A program made the position numbers and the translations under genes. A model generated the notes under the pieces. The model saw only the letters and a list, made by a program, of their open reading frames with translations, searched no databases and was not told the DNA's origin. This document shows positions 1-7,949 of a stretch of DNA of 32,510 nucleotides, piece after piece (positions within the stretch are counted from its first letter, which is position 1; the number at the start of each line of letters is the position of its first letter). The stretch spans positions 1-32,510 of the forward strand of contig NZ_QPIB01000031.1 of assembly GCF_003671765.1 (NCBI RefSeq), given 5' to 3'. Source of the stretch: Xenophilus sp. E41. Lineage in GTDB: Bacteria > Pseudomonadota > Gammaproteobacteria > Burkholderiales > Burkholderiaceae_C.

Positions 1-83
1 TCCATCTCCTGGAGGAACACCTCGCGCCGGGTCTTCTTCCTCTTGCCGGCATACTCCGCGTCCGAAAAGCTGAGCTGGCTCAT
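1..83 (-). CDS. IS5-family transposase, N-terminal 27 codons
   Basis: The reverse strand from 83 downward reads MSQLSFSDAEYAGKRKKTRR and continues in frame to the window edge. This is the typical start of IS5-group DDE transposases (DUF772-type N-terminal domain). The start codon is ATG at 81-83, about 66 bp inside the terminal repeat, a normal leader length for this group. The catalytic DDE domain is not in the window, so activity cannot be judged. Confidence 0.85.
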   Translation of the reverse strand, partial: MSQLSFSDAEYAGKRKKTRREVFLQEM

Positions 84-149
84 CGCGTGTGTCCTCGTCT
101 CACCAATCAACGGTTGTGAGCAGGATTGGTGGACTTGTTCAGACCTTCC
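1..149 (-). mobile_element. IS5-family insertion sequence, 5' end (partial)
   Basis: This is the transposase-proximal end of an IS5-family element that continues beyond the left edge. The terminal inverted repeat lies at about 131-149; read outward-in on the minus strand it begins ggaaggtctgaacaagtcc, like the classical IS5 terminus. It is followed at 150-153 by ctag, which fits the 4-bp YTAR target duplication that IS5 elements make. The element interrupts a LysR-type regulator. The other end and the second copy of the duplication lie outside the window. Confidence 0.85.
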
Positions 150-711
150 CTAGAGAGAGACCATCTACCAGTTCTGGATGCTGGGCGCATGCGATCACAT
201 GATAGGTGTCCTCGAACAGAATGGCTTGCGGATGGTCGGCCAATGTCAGGTGCGCTGGCGTCACCAGGAAGTCCACGCGGCCTTGGTCCAGATCCTGCGC
301 CATTGCATTGTTGGTGGGCCTGACATCGAAACTGAGGCCCGGTGCGACGAGGGAGATGCGCCGAAGGACCTCCGCCAGCAAGACGTTGGAGACATAGTCC
401 GACGCGATGATGACGAAGTGGCGATTCGCCGTCGGTGGATCGAAGTCAGGGCGAACCCCTAGCGTCGAATCCACTTTCAGGATGATTTCGCGTACGGGTT
501 GAATAAGGCTCTCAGCGCGCGGTGTCAGTTGCATCGAACGCCCCACCTGGACCAGCAACTGGTCGTCGAAGTGCTCGCGCAGCCGTGCCAGGGTGCCGCT
601 CATGGCCGACTGGGTCATGTGCATACGTTCTGCTGCCCGCGTCACACTGCGCGCGGCCAGAAGAGCATCCAGAGCGACGAGAAGGTTGAGATCGATCCGC
701 TGATAGCGCAT
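150..711 (-). pseudogene. LysR-type regulator (NahR/NodD-like), cut by IS5
   Basis: A transcription activator of the LysR family, divergent from the catabolic operon and therefore probably its regulator. I chose the ATG at 711 (MRYQRIDLNLLVALDALL), which matches the usual LysR start; a start at 762 would add 17 residues inside the divergent promoter region. The N-terminal winged helix-turn-helix is intact (residues 5-65; RSVTRAAERMHMTQSAMSG). The style FDDQLLVQVGRSMQLTPRAE is that of the NahR/NodD subgroup. About 187 native residues remain, against roughly 300 normally. The reading frame runs into the IS5 terminal repeat and stops at 139-141, so most of the second effector-binding lobe is lost. 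The truncated protein could still bind DNA but is unlikely to sense inducer normally. Confidence 0.88.
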
Positions 712-748
712 GGCGGGGCGAATCATAGCGGGGCAGGTATGGCGCCTG

Positions 749-765
749 CCGATGGTTGCCATCGG
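749..765. promoter_or_regulatory. 17-bp dyad in the LysR/SMP-30 divergent promoter
   Basis: A perfect inverted repeat, ccgatgg-ttg-ccatcgg, sits in the 104-bp gap between the regulator start (711) and the first operon gene (816). Position and symmetry fit a LysR recognition site. A second, looser dyad (cagg...cctg, about 735-749) lies beside it. No convincing -35/-10 pair could be assigned by eye. Confidence 0.45.
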
Positions 766-815
766 GAGAAACTGTTGGTGGTATCGCGCGCAGCTCCGTA
801 TTCTCGGCGGCGACT

Positions 816-1853
816 ATGGGTAAGAACAATCCTCTGAGAGGCTGGCAGGTCGATCGCGCGGCGATCCGCCATGTGGGCCGTGACCTTCAACGACCCGAAT
901 GCATCCTGGCAGAGAAGGACGGCACCGTGTGGGCCGCCGACGCGCGCGGCGGCGCCATGCGCATTGCGCCTGATGGCGCTCAACACCTGATCGTGCCGCA
1001 GGCGCCGGTCGCATTGGACGGCGATTTCGAAGCGCGCTACATCAGGAGCCAGGGATCGCTTCCGAACGGGATGACCTTCCTCGCCAATGGCGATCTGCTC
1101 ATCGCGAACTGGGGCAGCGATTCGGTCGAAGTCATGACGCGCGACGGGCGGACCCGGCGCCTGTTCGATCACATCGACAGCCAGCCGCTGGGCAAGGCGA
1201 ACTTCCCCCTGCGCGACCGCAAGGGCCGGCTCTGGCTATCGGTCACGACACGCATGCAGCCCTGGACCGATTCGATCAACGCCCGGGCGCGCGATGGCTA
1301 CATCGCACTCTTCGATGAACAAGGGCGTCCTCGGATCGTCGCAGATGGCTTCGAGGGCACCAACGAGATCCGCATGGATGCCGACGAGGCATGGCTCTAT
1401 GTCGTCGAAAGCAATGGTCGCCGCATTTCCCGCCTGCGCGTGCAGGATGACGGATCGCTCACGGACCGCGAGGTCTACGGACCCAGCCGGCTGGAGGGCT
1501 TCCCGGACGGCTTCGCTTTCGACGCATACGGGAATCTCTGGGTGACGCTGGTCATGACAGACAAGCTCATCGCGATCACCCCGGAAGGCGATGTGCTCAC
1601 GCTGCTGGACGACAGCGACCGGGAAGCCACGAAGCGCCTGAACGCGCACTTCGAGGCGCGCACCCTCACGCCCGAGATCATGGCGGCCGCGGCCGGTACG
1701 TTGGCGCCCTGGATGGCCAGCCTGACGTTCGGCGGGCCCGATCTACGGACCGTTTACATCGGCAGTTTGCGTGGCACCACCTTGCCGAGTTTTCGGTCTC
1801 CGGTGGCCGGGCTGCCGCTTGTGCATTGGAACGAACAAGGAAGACAACGATGA
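816..1853 (+). CDS. SMP-30/gluconolactonase family (LRE-like) hydrolase
   Basis: A 345-residue six-bladed beta-propeller protein of the SMP-30/gluconolactonase/LRE family, which are metal-dependent lactonases. Family features visible are PECILAEKDGTVWAADARGG near the N-terminus, PNGMTFLANGDLLIANWGSD in the middle and FPDGFAFDAYGNLWVT near residue 230, each typical of the repeated blade motif with metal-ligand Glu/Asn/Asp. No signal peptide is seen, so it is probably cytoplasmic. I chose ATG 816 (MGKNNPLRG) over an in-frame ATG at 756, which lies inside the dyad of the divergent promoter. It is the first gene of the operon and its stop overlaps the next start (ATGA). A role opening a lactone intermediate is inferred. 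Confidence 0.8.
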   Translation: MGKNNPLRGWQVDRAAIRHVGRDLQRPECILAEKDGTVWAADARGGAMRIAPDGAQHLIVPQAPVALDGDFEARYIRSQGSLPNGMTFLANGDLLIANWGSDSVEVMTRDGRTRRLFDHIDSQPLGKANFPLRDRKGRLWLSVTTRMQPWTDSINARARDGYIALFDEQGRPRIVADGFEGTNEIRMDADEAWLYVVESNGRRISRLRVQDDGSLTDREVYGPSRLEGFPDGFAFDAYGNLWVTLVMTDKLIAITPEGDVLTLLDDSDREATKRLNAHFEARTLTPEIMAAAAGTLAPWMASLTFGGPDLRTVYIGSLRGTTLPSFRSPVAGLPLVHWNEQGRQR

Positions 1854-2845
1854 AGCTCGCTACCCTGAAGAACGGCAGCAAGGACGGCCGCTTGGTCGTG
1901 GTTTCGCGCGACTTGAAGCATGCCGTTGATGCGACGGAAGTGGCCCCGAGTCTGCTTTCCGCCGTGGAAACCTGGTCAGATTGCGCGCCACGCCTGCTGG
2001 CGCTCTATGACCAACTCAACGACGGCCGCGCCGAAGTTGCGTTCGACTTTGATCAGCAGGATGCCGCTGCGCCGCTACCCCGCGCGCCGCAGTGGTGCGA
2101 CGGCTCGGCCTTTCTGAACCACGGCATGCTGATGCAGCAGGCGTTCAATCTCCCACCGCTGCCGGAGATCGAAACGGTGCCGCTGATGTACCAAGGGGGA
2201 TCAGACGATCTGCTGGGTGCTGGTGAGGACCTTGCGCTTCCGGACGAGGCGCATGGAATCGACTTTGAAGGCGAGTTCGGGGTCATCGTGGACAACGTGC
2301 CGATGGGTTGCTCGGCAACGATGGCCGCAAACCGAATCTTGCTGCTGGTGCAGATCAACGATGTGAGCCTGAGGGCGATGGCACCTTTCGAGATGAAGCG
2401 CGGCTTTGGATTCTTTCAGGCGAAGCCATCGACCGCTTTTGCACCGGTTGCGGTCACGCCGGACGAAATTGGGGATGCGTGGCGGGCCTCACGGGTCTGC
2501 CTGGATCTCGCGCTCGAATACAACGGTCAATGGTTCGGCGATCCGAACGGCGCGGAGATGAATTTCGGCTTTGACCAACTCATTGCCCATGCGGCGGCGA
2601 CGCGCCGTCTCAGTGCGGGAACGATTGTTGGCTCGGGCACGGTATCGAACGCGGGCGGCAAGAAGGGGTCGGCATGCATCGCGGAACGCCGTGCCATAGA
2701 GGCGATTGAGACCGGCGCCCCGAAGACACCCTTCATGAAGTTCGGCGACCGTATTCGAATGGAAGCCCGCTGGCGAGACAAGTCGGTTTTCGGCGCGATC
2801 GACCAGCGCGTCGTGCAGGCGATTCGCCCTGGTCAAGGAGACTGA
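1850..2845 (+). CDS. Fumarylacetoacetate hydrolase (FAH) family protein
   Basis: A 331-residue protein of the FAH superfamily, whose members hydrolyse C-C bonds or hydrate/decarboxylate 2-oxo acids in aromatic and sugar-acid catabolism. It has the two-domain layout of the longer members: an N-terminal domain of about 90 residues, then the FAH core. The metal-binding glutamates appear in HGIDFEGEFGVIVDNVPMG; LLVQINDVSLR and FFQAKPSTAFAPVAV follow at the expected spacing, and SAGTIVGSGTVSNAG corresponds to the conserved GTxxG loop. The start is ATG 1850, overlapping the stop of the lactonase gene and preceded by aaggaag. The exact substrate is not predictable. Confidence 0.85.
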   Translation: MKLATLKNGSKDGRLVVVSRDLKHAVDATEVAPSLLSAVETWSDCAPRLLALYDQLNDGRAEVAFDFDQQDAAAPLPRAPQWCDGSAFLNHGMLMQQAFNLPPLPEIETVPLMYQGGSDDLLGAGEDLALPDEAHGIDFEGEFGVIVDNVPMGCSATMAANRILLLVQINDVSLRAMAPFEMKRGFGFFQAKPSTAFAPVAVTPDEIGDAWRASRVCLDLALEYNGQWFGDPNGAEMNFGFDQLIAHAAATRRLSAGTIVGSGTVSNAGGKKGSACIAERRAIEAIETGAPKTPFMKFGDRIRMEARWRDKSVFGAIDQRVVQAIRPGQGD

Positions 2846-2846
2846 C

Positions 2847-3632
2847 ATGCCACGTTTTGTTGACCTTTCGATCTATCTGGAGAACGACGTCCTCTCCGAC
2901 CCGCCTCCGTTGTCGCCAAAGATCACCTACCAGAAGCATGCCGACACGCTGGCGGAGTTCGTCCAGATGATCCCCGGAACGAAGCCGGAGGACTATCCCG
3001 ACGGCGAGGCGGCCGCAGCCGAGTGGGTGACGCTCACGACTCACAATGGAACGCACCTCGATGCGCCGTATCACTTTCATTCCACTCAGGATGCGAAGCT
3101 CGGCGAGAAGAAGCCGTCGATGACCATCGACCAAGTGCCGCTCGATTGGTGTTTCCGTCCTGGCGTCAAGCTCGACTTCCGCCATTTCCCTGATGGGTAT
3201 GTCGCAACTGCAAAGGATGTCGAGGACGAGCTCGCGCGTATCGGGCATCAGTTGAAGCGGTTCGACATCGTGGTTGTCAATACCCGCGCCGGCTCTCGCT
3301 ACGGCCACAACGACTATGTGCAGGCTGGATGCGGTATGGGGTATGCGGCCACGATGTACCTGCTGGAGCGCGGCGTGCGTTTGACCGGCACGGACGCGTG
3401 GAGCTGGGATGCGCCCTTTTCGTACACAGCAAAGAAGATCGCAGAGACCGGCGACAAGTCGTTGATCTGGGAGGGTCACAAGGCCGGCCGCGACATTGGC
3501 TATTGTCATCTGGAGAAGTTGCACAACCTCGAGGCATTGCCGGGCCACGGATTCACCATCAGCTGCTTTCCGCACAAGATCCGTGGCGCTTCTGCCGGAT
3601 GGACGCGCGCTGTGGCCATCTTTGAGGACTGA
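2847..3632 (+). CDS. Cyclase-family (kynurenine formamidase-like) hydrolase
   Basis: A 261-residue metal-dependent hydrolase of the cyclase family (PF04199), which includes KynB formamidase and isatin hydrolase. The signature is clear: LTTHNGTHLDAPYHF at about residues 66-80 carries the HxGTHxDxPxHF metal and catalytic motif. GTDAWSWDAPF and CFPHKIRGASAGWTRAVAIF near the C-terminus are also typical. A strong ribosome site (aaggag, 2834-2839) precedes ATG 2847, one base after the FAH stop. With neighbouring lactonase and amidohydrolase genes it probably opens an amide, imide or lactone ring. The substrate is not determinable here. Confidence 0.85.
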   Translation: MPRFVDLSIYLENDVLSDPPPLSPKITYQKHADTLAEFVQMIPGTKPEDYPDGEAAAAEWVTLTTHNGTHLDAPYHFHSTQDAKLGEKKPSMTIDQVPLDWCFRPGVKLDFRHFPDGYVATAKDVEDELARIGHQLKRFDIVVVNTRAGSRYGHNDYVQAGCGMGYAATMYLLERGVRLTGTDAWSWDAPFSYTAKKIAETGDKSLIWEGHKAGRDIGYCHLEKLHNLEALPGHGFTISCFPHKIRGASAGWTRAVAIFED

Positions 3633-3633
3633 G

Positions 3634-4581
3634 GTGAAGGTCCTTGTCACCGGTGCAGGAGGCTTCATCGGTTCGCGTCTCGTGGACTTGCTGGTCTCGC
3701 GCGGCCGCATCGGCGCGCAGGCGGTCACGGGGCTGGCGCTCGCCGATCAGCGTCTCCCGCTGGTGCCGAAGGGTGCGGTTGCACTGGAAGGCGAGCTGGG
3801 CTCGCCAGAAGCACTGACGAGAGTCGCGTCGTTCGGGCCGGATGTGATCTTCCATCTTGCCGCCATGCCGGGAGGCGCTGCCGAGGCGGACTATGCCTTG
3901 GGGCGGCGGGTCAATCTGGACATGACCCTCGCTCTGTTCGAAACACTGGCGTGCCGCGAGCGGCCGCCGGTCGTGGTCTACGCGAGCACGATCGCGGTAT
4001 ACGGCACTGCGTTGCCTGACCTGGTCTCCGATGCCACGCCCTTGCGCCCGCCGCTGACCTACGGTGCGCACAAACTGGTGTGCGAGATTCTTCTTGCGGA
4101 CTTTACAAGGCGCGGGCTTCTCGATGGCCGCTCCCTGCGTCTGCCGGGAATAGTTGCCCGTCCACGTGCACCCGCCGGATTGGCATCGGCCTTCATGAGT
4201 GATCTGCTGCACGCGCTTGCCGCGGGCGAGCGCTACATCTGCCCGGTCGGGCCGGAGGCGACTGCCTGGTGGATGTCCGCGTGGCGTTGCGCGGACAACA
4301 TGCTCCATGGGGCTGCTATGAACGTTAGCAACGCCGATCCTGGTCGCGCATGGACTTTGCCGGTCCTGCGTCTGTCTATCGCGCAGATCGTGAACACCCT
4401 CGCAACGCTCTATGGCGATGACCGCCGCGAGCTCGTGACCTACGAGCCGAAGCCGCAGCTGGAAGCGGTGTTCGGACGATACCCAGTCCTGGACGATGGC
4501 GCCGCGCGTGCGCTGGGTCTCTCGGATGATGGCACTCCGGAGGCGCTCGTGCGCCGGGCGTTGGAGACACATCGTGAATGA
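3634..4581 (+). CDS. denD: NAD-dependent epimerase/dehydratase, DenD-like (D-erythronate dehydrogenase)
   Basis: A 315-residue extended short-chain dehydrogenase/reductase. The N-terminal Rossmann motif is KVLVTGAGGFIGSRLVD; the active site has ASTIAVYG (Ser/Thr) and YGAHKLVCE (Tyr-x-x-x-Lys). The sequence RSLRLPGIVARPRAPAGLAS and the C-terminal ending resemble DenD, which oxidises D-erythronate at C2 using NAD. I chose GTG 3634 because it starts directly at the beta strand of the NAD fold, has gagg just upstream and lies one base after the preceding stop; the longer open frame begins inside the cyclase gene. In this operon it may oxidise a hydroxy acid other than erythronate. Confidence 0.75.
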   Translation: MKVLVTGAGGFIGSRLVDLLVSRGRIGAQAVTGLALADQRLPLVPKGAVALEGELGSPEALTRVASFGPDVIFHLAAMPGGAAEADYALGRRVNLDMTLALFETLACRERPPVVVYASTIAVYGTALPDLVSDATPLRPPLTYGAHKLVCEILLADFTRRGLLDGRSLRLPGIVARPRAPAGLASAFMSDLLHALAAGERYICPVGPEATAWWMSAWRCADNMLHGAAMNVSNADPGRAWTLPVLRLSIAQIVNTLATLYGDDRRELVTYEPKPQLEAVFGRYPVLDDGAARALGLSDDGTPEALVRRALETHRE

Positions 4582-4602
4582 AAAACTAGGAGACTTTGAC
4601 CC

Positions 4603-5556
4603 ATGCGACATGGAATCACGCGCCGTACGGCGCTAGGGGCTGCGGCCGCGACTCTTGCGGCAGCAGCCATGCCGCTTCGCGCTCAGGCGCCCGTCAAGGC
4701 CGTATTCGGCTACACGGCGGTGACCGATTTCGCAACCCTCTTCATCGCACGCGAGGAGGGCTACTTCATTCGCCGCGGCATCGACGTCGAGCCCAAGCTC
4801 ATTCCGCTCAATCCGTCCATCCCGCCGGCGATCCAGTCCGACTCGATCCAACTCGGTGGGCCGACGCCTTCGGTGTTCCTGCAGGCGGCGGACGGCGGTC
4901 TCGATCATGTGGTGCTCACCGGTGGTGGTGCGACCTCGAAGAAGATGACCGGTCTCGGCTTGGTTGCCCGCTCGGGCTCAGGGATCAAGTCCGCGCAGGA
5001 CTGCATCGGCAAGAAGATCGGCGTGCCGGGCCTGGGCGCCTTCCTGCACGTAGGCTTCCGGGCCTGGCTCAAGTCGCAAGGCGTCGATTACAACCAGGTG
5101 AACTTCATCGAGGCCGCCTTTCCGCAGCATGGCGACCTGCTGCGCGGCGGATCGCTCGATGCGGTGGTCACCGCCGATCCATTCATGTCGCGCATCGTGG
5201 CAAGCGGCAACGGGTACGTCGCGTCGTACTACTCGACCTTCCTACCGGACGGGTTGCCGTCGCTGGTGTTCGTTGCGCGTCGTAACTGGGTGCAGAAGAA
5301 CATGTCCGCCGCCAAGGGCTTCCAGGCGGCGATCGGCGAGGCGGCCGGCTTCCTGAACGACCCGAAGAACAACGCCAGGGTGCGCGAGCACATCGGCAAG
5401 TACATCAAGCTGCCGCCGGACGTGCTCGCGAGTGCGCAGATCAGCCCGCCGCTGCCGGTGGTGACGGATCAATCGCTCGGCTGGTGGGCGGACCAGATGG
5501 TCGACCAGAAGCTGCTGAAGGCACGGCCGGCGCTCGGCGGCCTGATCCTGAAATGA
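4603..5556 (+). CDS. ABC transporter substrate-binding protein (NMT1/SsuA-like), copy 1
   Basis: A 317-residue periplasmic binding protein of the NMT1/THI5/SsuA type. The first 29 residues look like a Tat-style signal peptide (ITRRTALGAAAATLAAAAMP, cut probably after AQA). The mature part has GYTAVTDFATLFIAREEGYF, the usual first strand and helix, and later GLGAFLHVGFRAWLK and FIEAAFPQHGDLLRGGSLDA. It is clearly paralogous to the binding protein at 9731-10657: both contain KYIKLPP followed by (D/E)VLAS, and a matching tail. ATG 4603 follows aggag at about 4588. Its stop overlaps the ATPase start, so this is the cognate receptor of the importer at 5553-7845. Confidence 0.88.
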   Translation: MRHGITRRTALGAAAATLAAAAMPLRAQAPVKAVFGYTAVTDFATLFIAREEGYFIRRGIDVEPKLIPLNPSIPPAIQSDSIQLGGPTPSVFLQAADGGLDHVVLTGGGATSKKMTGLGLVARSGSGIKSAQDCIGKKIGVPGLGAFLHVGFRAWLKSQGVDYNQVNFIEAAFPQHGDLLRGGSLDAVVTADPFMSRIVASGNGYVASYYSTFLPDGLPSLVFVARRNWVQKNMSAAKGFQAAIGEAAGFLNDPKNNARVREHIGKYIKLPPDVLASAQISPPLPVVTDQSLGWWADQMVDQKLLKARPALGGLILK

Positions 5557-6332
5557 AGGCGGACCTCAGCCCCGTCCTGAGTTTCGACGGCGTTTCGATC
5601 CACCTCGGCGGACGGGAGATCCTCTCGCCTACCAGCGTGCAGGTGCGGCAGGGAGAGTTCGTCTGCATCATCGGGCCTTCGGGGTGCGGCAAGACGACCC
5701 TGCTGCGCGCCGCTGCCGGTTTCGTTCAGCCCAGCGGCGGCGAAGTGCGTCGCCTTGGGAATCTCGTGCAGGGGCCTGCGCGCGAGGCCGCCTTCGTCTT
5801 CCAGGACTACGGCCGCGCGTTGCTGCCGTGGCGAACGGTCGCAGGCAATGTGAGCCTCGCGCTCGAAGCAGCCGGCATTCCGTCCGCCGAGCGACCGGCC
5901 CGCATTGCGCGGGTGCTCGAGACGGTGAACCTCTCGGCCCACGCGGACAAGTTTCCATTGCAGCTCTCGGGCGGCATGCAGCAGCGCGCGCAGATCGCAC
6001 GTTGCCTCGCCCAGGAGCCGCGCCTGCTCATGATGGACGAGCCCTTCGGCGCGCTCGATGCGATGACGCGCGAGTCCTTGCAGGACGAGGTCGCGCGGCT
6101 GGTCCAGGGCAGCGGGCTCACCGTCCTGTTCGTCACGCACGACCTGGACGAAGCGATCTACCTGGGCGACCGCGTCATTGCGCTGCGTGCGAACCCCAAC
6201 GCGGAGAAGCCCAGCCTGGCTGCGCTGGTGGATGTGCCGATCCCGCATCCGCGCAGCCAGCTCGAAACCAAGGAGCACCCGGACTACCTGCGGCTGCGGC
6301 GCGAGCTCTATCACTACCTCGGGCACCACTGA
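5553..6332 (+). CDS. ABC transporter ATP-binding protein (SsuB/TauB-like)
   Basis: A 259-residue ATPase of the nitrate/sulfonate/taurine-type importer family. All nucleotide-binding motifs are present: Walker A GPSGCGKTT (41-49), Q-loop Gln84, signature LSGGMQQ (138-144), Walker B LLMMDEP (158-164), D-loop ALDA and H-loop His196 in VTHDLDE. It powers import through the two permeases encoded just downstream. The start at ATG 5553 overlaps the preceding stop (ATGA); the open frame extends 23 codons further upstream but only within the binding-protein gene. Confidence 0.93.
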   Translation: MKADLSPVLSFDGVSIHLGGREILSPTSVQVRQGEFVCIIGPSGCGKTTLLRAAAGFVQPSGGEVRRLGNLVQGPAREAAFVFQDYGRALLPWRTVAGNVSLALEAAGIPSAERPARIARVLETVNLSAHADKFPLQLSGGMQQRAQIARCLAQEPRLLMMDEPFGALDAMTRESLQDEVARLVQGSGLTVLFVTHDLDEAIYLGDRVIALRANPNAEKPSLAALVDVPIPHPRSQLETKEHPDYLRLRRELYHYLGHH

Positions 6333-7096
6333 TGCGCACACGGCTCCTGAATGCCGCACGCGGCCTCGTCGTTCCCATCGGCCTGCTGGCGATGCTGGAG
6401 ATCTACATGCGAGGGCCCGGCAAGAGCAGTGATTCGCTCGCCGCGCCCACCGCGGCGGCGAGATCCCTCGGGAGGGCGCTCGTTGATGGCTCCTTACTGC
6501 AGGGCACGCTGTTCACGCTCGGCAGCGCCGCGCTCGGGTTGGCGATCGCGCTGATCGCCGGCACGCTGTTCGGCATCTGGCTGGGCCTGTCGCGGCGCGC
6601 CGATGCGTGGAGTTTCCTCACCATCGAGGTACTGCGGCCGATTCCTTCCGTCGCCTTGATTCCGCTGGCGATGCTGGTTTTCGGATTCGGCGTCCGAATG
6701 GAAAGCGCCGTGGTGGCCTTTGCGGTCTTCTGGCCCATCCTCGTGCTGGCGCAGGCCGCGGCCCGGCAGGTGGATATGCGCCTGCTGGAAGTCGCCGATG
6801 CGCTGAGCCTTTCGCCGCTTGCACGCGTCGTCAAGATCGTGCTGCCGGCAATGGTCGCTCGGCTGTTCGTCGCAGTGCGGCTCGGCATGGCGATCGCACT
6901 GGTGGTGGCGGTGACGGTCGAGATCGCCGCGAACCCGCACGGCATGGGCTACGCCATGATCGTCGCGCAGCAGAGCCTCGATCCCGCGCTGATGCTCGCA
7001 TGGCTGTTCTGGATCGCGGTGGTCGGCTACCTGATCAACCTGCTGGCGCTGATGCTGGAGCGCCGTGTCGCGCGTGCGATGGGAGCTGCGACATGA
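6332..7096 (+). CDS. ABC transporter permease (SsuC/TauC-like), first subunit
   Basis: A 254-residue inner-membrane permease (binding-protein-dependent transport family). About six hydrophobic segments can be seen, the first at residues 10-25 and the last at about 222-243. The cytoplasmic EAA loop that docks with the ATPase is LLEVADALSLSPLARVVKIV. The start ATG 6332 shares bases with the ATPase stop (tgatg). It is paired with the second permease immediately downstream, which is unusual for the taurine/sulfonate type, where one permease gene normally forms a homodimer; here a heterodimer is likely. Confidence 0.9.
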   Translation: MRTRLLNAARGLVVPIGLLAMLEIYMRGPGKSSDSLAAPTAAARSLGRALVDGSLLQGTLFTLGSAALGLAIALIAGTLFGIWLGLSRRADAWSFLTIEVLRPIPSVALIPLAMLVFGFGVRMESAVVAFAVFWPILVLAQAAARQVDMRLLEVADALSLSPLARVVKIVLPAMVARLFVAVRLGMAIALVVAVTVEIAANPHGMGYAMIVAQQSLDPALMLAWLFWIAVVGYLINLLALMLERRVARAMGAAT

Positions 7097-7845
7097 AGCG
7101 CTCGGATCTCGCCGGTTCGCTGATCGTCCTGGCACTGGCGCTGGCGTTCTGGTGGATTGCCAGTCATCTGCAGTGGGTCAGCAAGGTGTTCCTGCCGACG
7201 CCCGAAGCGGCACTTGCGAGCCTGCGGGAGGGCCTCGGCGAAGGCGCGCTGCGCGAGCAGACGCTGGCGACCGTCGCTCGCATGGTCAAGGGTTGGCTGC
7301 TGGCGTGCGCAGCCGGTGTTCTGCTCGGCGCCTTGATCGGGACCTCCGCCGCGGCTCGGGCATGGCTGCAACCCTTGCTGGAGTTCGTTCGGCCGCTTCC
7401 CGCATCCGCCGTCATGCCGCTGGCGATCTCGATCTTCGGGCTGGGTGGCGGCATGGTGCTGTTCGTGGTGGCCTTCGGCGCGATGTGGCCGGTGCTGCTC
7501 GCCACCCTGCATGGCTTTGCGGGCGTCGAGCCGCGCCTGCGCGAAGTGGCGGCGGCGCTGCAGATCCCGCGTCTCGACTTCGTGCGCAAGATCGGCCTGC
7601 CCAACGCGCTGCCGGACATCCTCGCGGGCATGCGGCTCGCGATGACCGTGTCGCTCATCGTGGCCGTGGTCGGCGAAATGATCGCCTCGCAATCGGGGCT
7701 CGGGCAGGCGATCCTGATGGCCGCGAGGTCCTTTCGTGCCAGCGATCTCTTCGCGGGGATCGTGCTGCTCGGCGCGATCGGCTTCGTCGCCAACCTGCTG
7801 CTTGCGCAGGCCGAGCGGCATCTTCTGCGCTGGCAGCGCAGCTAG
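7093..7845 (+). CDS. ABC transporter permease (SsuC/TauC-like), second subunit
   Basis: A 250-residue permease homologous to the preceding one, starting at ATG 7093 with an ATGA overlap. Six membrane helices are apparent, beginning with LAGSLIVLALALAFWWIAS. The EAA loop reads REVAAALQIPRLDFVRKIGL, followed by NALPDILAGMRLAMTVSLIV. With the ATPase it completes the importer: binding protein, ATPase and heterodimeric channel. The next gene starts 104 bp later, the longest gap so far in the operon. Confidence 0.9.
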   Translation: MKRSDLAGSLIVLALALAFWWIASHLQWVSKVFLPTPEAALASLREGLGEGALREQTLATVARMVKGWLLACAAGVLLGALIGTSAAARAWLQPLLEFVRPLPASAVMPLAISIFGLGGGMVLFVVAFGAMWPVLLATLHGFAGVEPRLREVAAALQIPRLDFVRKIGLPNALPDILAGMRLAMTVSLIVAVVGEMIASQSGLGQAILMAARSFRASDLFAGIVLLGAIGFVANLLLAQAERHLLRWQRS

Positions 7846-7949
7846 CGACGAGAAGGTATCGGCCAGCCCGATGCCTCGAATCAGCAAAGTCGATTGGCGC
7901 GCAGCCGACGTGCTGCCTAGCATCGACCGCAAACCAGAAGGAGACAAGC

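Noticed and set aside
4603-7845. Naming the importer as taurine or sulfonate specific (tau/ssu)
   Set aside because: No sulfonate dioxygenase or monooxygenase gene is present, and the operon is hydrolase-rich with a two-permease importer. Only family similarity is supported.
7065-7949. Extension of the CocE frame back to 7065
   Set aside because: The upstream 295 codons overlap the second permease gene in another frame, with Arg/Ala-rich shadow sequence. The GTG at 7950 has a good ribosome site.
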